Below are positions 60,787 through 64,000 of a DNA stretch of 64,000 nucleotides, piece after piece. The notes beneath the pieces are model-generated. The model saw only the letters and a program-made list of their open reading frames with translations, was not told where the DNA came from and ran no database searches. The DNA is from Bolinopsis microptera (taxonomy: Eukaryota > Ctenophora > Tentaculata > Lobata > Bolinopsidae), in contig NC_087083.1 in the NCBI RefSeq assembly GCF_026151205.1, positions 10,972,944 through 11,036,943 on the forward strand, in the 5' to 3' direction. The stretch's first letter is position 1. Each line of letters begins with the position of its first letter. A program made the position numbers and the translations under genes.

Positions 60787-61201
60787 ACTAAGGAATAAAT
60801 AAAACCAGACGGTTAGCACACTAGTCACTATCAACCATATGCCACTTTTTTCACTGCCCATTCACTGTCATATTAATAGCATCATATAGATAGCGCTAGC
60901 AGGTGCTGATAAGACATGGGCTCAGTTATTCTTTTTTGTTTTAACCTCAAGTAGCTTATAAAACAGTGCGTGTGATCATCTGTCGTATCAAATCAAATTA
61001 TTTGTCACTATATGATAATAAATCATGATATACAAGTTTTAATTTTTAAAGTTTCTGTTTTTGTTTTTAATGAATAGACGTAATCAACATTTTCAATTTT
61101 CATATTCACGCATATTAAATAAAATTATATTGTTATGTATTATATTATTTTGTAAACATTGGCCGGGTATAAAAAACCGGTCCCCAAACAACAAACAAAT
61201 G
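60787..61201 (+). other. LINE 3' UTR and terminus
   Basis: Ends with a small hairpin (CCGGGTATAAAAAACCGG at about 61163-61180) followed by AAACAACAAACAAATG. A terminal hairpin plus short repeats is the usual recognition structure at the 3' end of CR1/L2-like LINEs. This fixes the probable 3' boundary near 61201. Confidence 0.55.
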
Positions 61202-61227
61202 CATTTATTATAAGCATTTATTAAAAG

Positions 61228-61290
61228 TTATTTTGTATTCATTAAGGTTTTAAAATGTTGATTTAGCAACCGGGGGGGGGGGGGTATTTT
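61228..61290 (+). repeat. G-run module, second copy
   Basis: Same module as 49021-49087 (TTATTTTGTATTCATTAAGG to the G run and TATTTT), here with 13 G. Again it directly follows a LINE 3' end. Confidence 0.8.
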
Positions 61291-62050
61291 CCCCCTGCGC
61301 GAAGCTAACACCATGAACTCTTGTATTGGCTTTCAATCCTGAAAGCCAATTTCCTACTTAATTTTGGATTATGTGACTAGAAACAATTTGTTTATCAATA
61401 AACTTTCAAATTGTTGCACAAATTTATATCATTTTATCAGAAATTATATAAAAATTCGCTAGAAGAACCATAAAAATATATTGAAAAGTGACCAAGTGTA
61501 AACAAAATAAGGGACACCGAAACGCCTAGAGCACTTATAGTGAATCCGATACTAGTACTACTTTCTAAAAACTGATATCCACCATGAAATGAACCATGGA
61601 TTTGATATTTTACACGACTTTGCTATCTAAACCATTGTTTCAAAAAGCTCGGCTCGTACTTTTTATAGGATTTTTATTGCAATTTCAGCGATTGCACCAG
61701 CATGTAAGTCGCTGACTTATTAAAACTTTAAAAGGTGCTGGTTATGGCCCGCCACTAGCTATACTACTGTCATCATGGTTGTGATCACACAAACCTTGAC
61801 TCGTACTTAAAAAATTTTTTAAATAATTTCAGCCATTATACCACTACCATCCGGTTATGAAGCTGAACTTTTAGTGCAGACTTGCCGATGATTAGTTTTA
61901 TGACGTCATGATGCATGGTTATATAAGTAATAATCGCCTAAAATATTTCATAATTATTACTACAGTGGGGAGACATATTTTAAATTTTTGCGTTCTTTCT
62001 GATCATGAAAATATAAGCAGTGTTAAAATAATAATTTTCATTCATCAATA
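61291..62050. other. No gene seen
   Basis: AT-rich, no supportable frame; a small inverted motif GGCTTTCA...TGAAAGCC lies at 61328-61350. Confidence 0.4.
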
Positions 62051-62089
62051 AACTCTGCTTCTTGCAGGTACCACCCGTATTCACACTCA

Positions 62090-62166
62090 GACCTGAGTTT
62101 AGTCATTTTCCGATGGCGATACGAGATTGGGGACGGGTTCTATAAACAAACAAACAAACAAACAAA
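62090..62166 (+). mobile_element. LINE 3' end fragment with (AAAC)n tail
   Basis: CCGATGGCGATACGAGATTG, then GGGGACGGGTTCTAT, then AAACAAACAAACAAAC. A short unique end followed by AAAC repeats is typical of a 5'-truncated LINE of the RTE/CR1 type. The family is not determined. Confidence 0.5.
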
Positions 62167-62245
62167 CTCTGCTTCCGAACCACCGATTTAAAAAATTCAA
62201 AAATGGGTTTTTAGATAAAGAATTCTGAGCTTTAATAGTAGAAAT

Positions 62246-62422
62246 TTGACAAAAACCCATAATCATGGGTAGAGTGAACCGCTGCCAGTGTCTCTCTTTT
62301 CCGAACAAAAGGAAATGATATTAATTTGAGAAACCGTCCGCAAACGCAAATTGATACCGAGAATGAAATCGGTCGCTCGCTTTTCCCATTCATTCACGGC
62401 TAACGAATTGTAATAAAGCTTA
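62246..62422. mobile_element. Left-arm copy of the 29243 MITE
   Basis: Begins ATTTGACAAAAACCCATAAT and contains ACCGCTGCCAGTGTCTCTCT and ATACCGAGAATGAAATCGGT. It then joins directly to the repeat shared with 30945 (from about 62436). Confidence 0.8.
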
Positions 62423-62435
62423 TTGCTATGGCGAT

Positions 62436-62690
62436 TTTGGGTTTTTTACCTAATTTCGTATAACATGCTGGCGGGTATTTTGCGCAAATTTCTTAAAAAC
62501 CTACACATAACTATTTCTTATTCCTGTCATCTTTAACATTGAATTAGAATATTTTTTACTTAAATATACCTGCTAAACTACTTTCGATGAGTCTTAATGC
62601 CTGGAAAACAATAAAGGGGATATAATAGTATAGGGGGTAAATAGTATTGTGAATATAACGGCAACGGTAATGCTTGCCAGCATTGTGATT
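62436..62690. repeat. Copy of the 30945-31240 repeat
   Basis: Shares TTTCGTATAACATGCTGGCG and GATGAGTCTTAATGCC and ends at CAGCATTGTGAT. It contains one shorter TAGGGGGTAAATAG lead instead of three. Confidence 0.8.
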
Positions 62691-62984
62691 ATGTTCATTT
62701 GTTCTTCAGCGCAGACTGGAGACTTAAATAAGGGGTTTGATAATGGTTCTGATTATATTTTTAAAGAAGTACATTCTTTTTTTTAATTCGCGAATTTTTC
62801 TCGACTTTGAAACCATCATAAATAAAAGTTTTAAAAGAAATATTTTTAAATTGCATCATTCAAGACGGATATCAGGTCGGTTCTAATTATATCAAGTTAA
62901 CTAGTTCAGTGACACCGAAGTAGTCCTGTTTAATCCTGTTTGTGTGATCTTTAAAACATGAAGATTTAAACTTGAAGATTACTG

Positions 62985-63155
62985 ATAGCGAAAGTTAAGT
63001 GTTTCTAAAATACTTCCTGGTGAAAGTTAAGTGTTTCTAAAATACTTCCTGGTGACAGTTAAGTGTTTCAAAATACTTCCTGGTGAAAGTTAAGTGTTTC
63101 AAAATACTTCCTGGTGAAATTTAAGTGTTTTTAAAATACTTCCTGGTGAAAGTTA
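62985..63155 (+). repeat. Tandem repeat of about 33 bp, five copies
   Basis: Units of GAAAGTTAAGTGTTTCTAAA plus ATACTTCCTGGT with small variants. No coding role seen. Confidence 0.9.
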
Positions 63156-63184
63156 AGAACAGAAAGCAACAACTAGTGGTGTCC

Positions 63185-63360
63185 CAATGGTAAAAAGACT
63201 GAGGCTATGGTCATTATGGTAAAGCAACCTCTCAACGGCCATACACGAAAGAAGCCACAGTGAACATCACTGTTGAAGACATGCCAGTGCAGCAAGTTAG
63301 TGACTTTACGTACTGTACTTAGATACAATTATTTCCAGCGACGGTACTGATTTGATTTGA
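63185..63360 (+). pseudogene. LINE reverse-transcriptase fragment, degenerate
   Basis: Readable as KTEAMVI, then NITVEDMPVQQVSDFTY and IISSDGT across at least two frame changes. This is the segment (VxxFxYLGxxISSDG) that precedes the conserved C-terminal part of LINE ORF2, as in the family at 48501. Heavily decayed. Confidence 0.5.
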
Positions 63361-63536
63361 AACTTTTACAAAATAGCAAATATACAAATGTACAGCAAAT
63401 CGAACAAACATATAAAATGGGCCGAAATGTATAAATGCTATAAAGCGTGGGTCAGTGAAACAAGTACAGAGGACAACTTTTAAAACACGAGGTTTATGGC
63501 CGCCCAAAGTCTCAATAACGTCACCTCCACCTAGTA

Positions 63537-63625
63537 ATAAAATTATGAAATATGAAGTGTGAAACAAATTATGAATTATGAAGTGTGAAACAAATTATGA
63601 AATATGAAGTGTGAAACAATCAAGA
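63537..63625 (+). repeat. Tandem repeat of about 35 bp, three copies
   Basis: AATTATGAAATATGAAGTGT plus GAAACAA occurs three times with one A/T variant. Confidence 0.85.
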
Positions 63626-63741
63626 AATAGCTCGTATATAAATTATAAAATTGTCTCTCAAATACAGATAACGTCCGAAAACTATTAAGATACACAATAC
63701 TCATTCAAATACTGATCAGTGTCCGAGAGACATGAATTGCT

Positions 63742-64000
63742 TCATGGTGGTTTCTTATCACGGCTACAGACTTTCCCGTACCGGATATAGTGGTCGAGAT
63801 GAGTCTGTTCAGCCCTCTTCTTCTTCAGGTCGGTAACCAGATGTTTCCTCGTTGCTCGTTCTTCGCTAGATCTATCTGGACAGATCCATACATTTTTGTG
63901 GGTCTCAACTAGCCTCAGTCTTCCTGTTTTCATCAGAATCTGTTGAACCGCTGTTGAGCTTGGGACAGTGATCTTTACTGGTCGGATAGTCGTACTACCT
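63742..64000 (-). CDS. LINE ORF1-like protein, C-terminal part (runs off the window)
   Basis: Continuing the frame to the window edge gives IRPVKITVPSSTAVQQIL, then RLRLVETHKNVWICPDRSSE, ERATRKHL and a Lys-rich end before a stop at 63742. The sequence RPVKI...VWICPDRSSEERxxRKxL resembles the RRM-like part of LINE ORF1 proteins, which bind element RNA. The start lies outside the window, so integrity cannot be judged. Confidence 0.55.
   Translation of the reverse strand, partial: GSTTIRPVKITVPSSTAVQQILMKTGRLRLVETHKNVWICPDRSSEERATRKHLVTDLKKKRAEQTHLDHYIRYGKVCSRDKKPP

Overview
This is about 64 kb of AT-rich eukaryotic nuclear DNA. It carries spliced genes with GT/AG introns, long non-coding stretches, microsatellites, and layers of nested LINEs, LTR elements, hAT elements and a Mutator-like element. 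The gene set (a C4HC3 RING-CH membrane ubiquitin ligase, a rhodopsin-class receptor, a KH-domain protein, a secreted protein with a GPI-like tail) points to an animal. The repeat load and gene style suggest an invertebrate. I cannot name the lineage from sequence alone.

Layout. 1-5 kb: a possible short secreted-peptide gene and decayed DNA. 5.2-5.9 kb: a single-exon MARCH-type E3 ligase on the minus strand. 5-16 kb: four short hAT-like elements recognised by terminal inverted repeats plus 8-bp target duplications, one keeping the C-terminus of a transposase, and a frameshifted mobile-element gene remnant. 17-21 kb: a dispersed G-tract repeat, a tRNA-like SINE and a retroelement fragment. 22.1-22.8 kb: a minus-strand secreted protein whose GPI-like tail lies in a shifted frame. 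23.0-28.8 kb: a degenerate Ty3/gypsy LTR element, minus strand, inserted in a GA microsatellite (GAGAG target duplication), lacking an integrase. 29-38 kb: a mosaic of inverted and direct repeats, including an almost perfect 703-bp tandem duplication. 38.7-43.3 kb: an inverted-repeat-bounded unit enclosing about 2.7 kb of GGA-rich polypurine DNA. 43.9-44.5 kb: a KH-domain protein. 46.6-51.0 kb: an eight-exon class A GPCR (minus strand) whose splice phases all agree, with a LINE fragment and a minisatellite in its introns. 51.4-61.2 kb: a large LINE. 61-64 kb: repeats and further LINE fragments, one running off the end of the window.

The most notable unit is the LINE. Its first ORF appears to join an AlkB-like 2OG-Fe(II) dioxygenase to an SGNH hydrolase. 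Its second ORF carries a Cys-rich PHD-like finger, an APE-type endonuclease and a reverse transcriptase. ORF1 is broken in the AlkB part by a Mutator-like element with a FLYWCH finger, and in the SGNH part by a 1.2-kb hAT element with a perfect 8-bp target duplication. ORF2 has one frameshift and one stop, so this copy looks dead.
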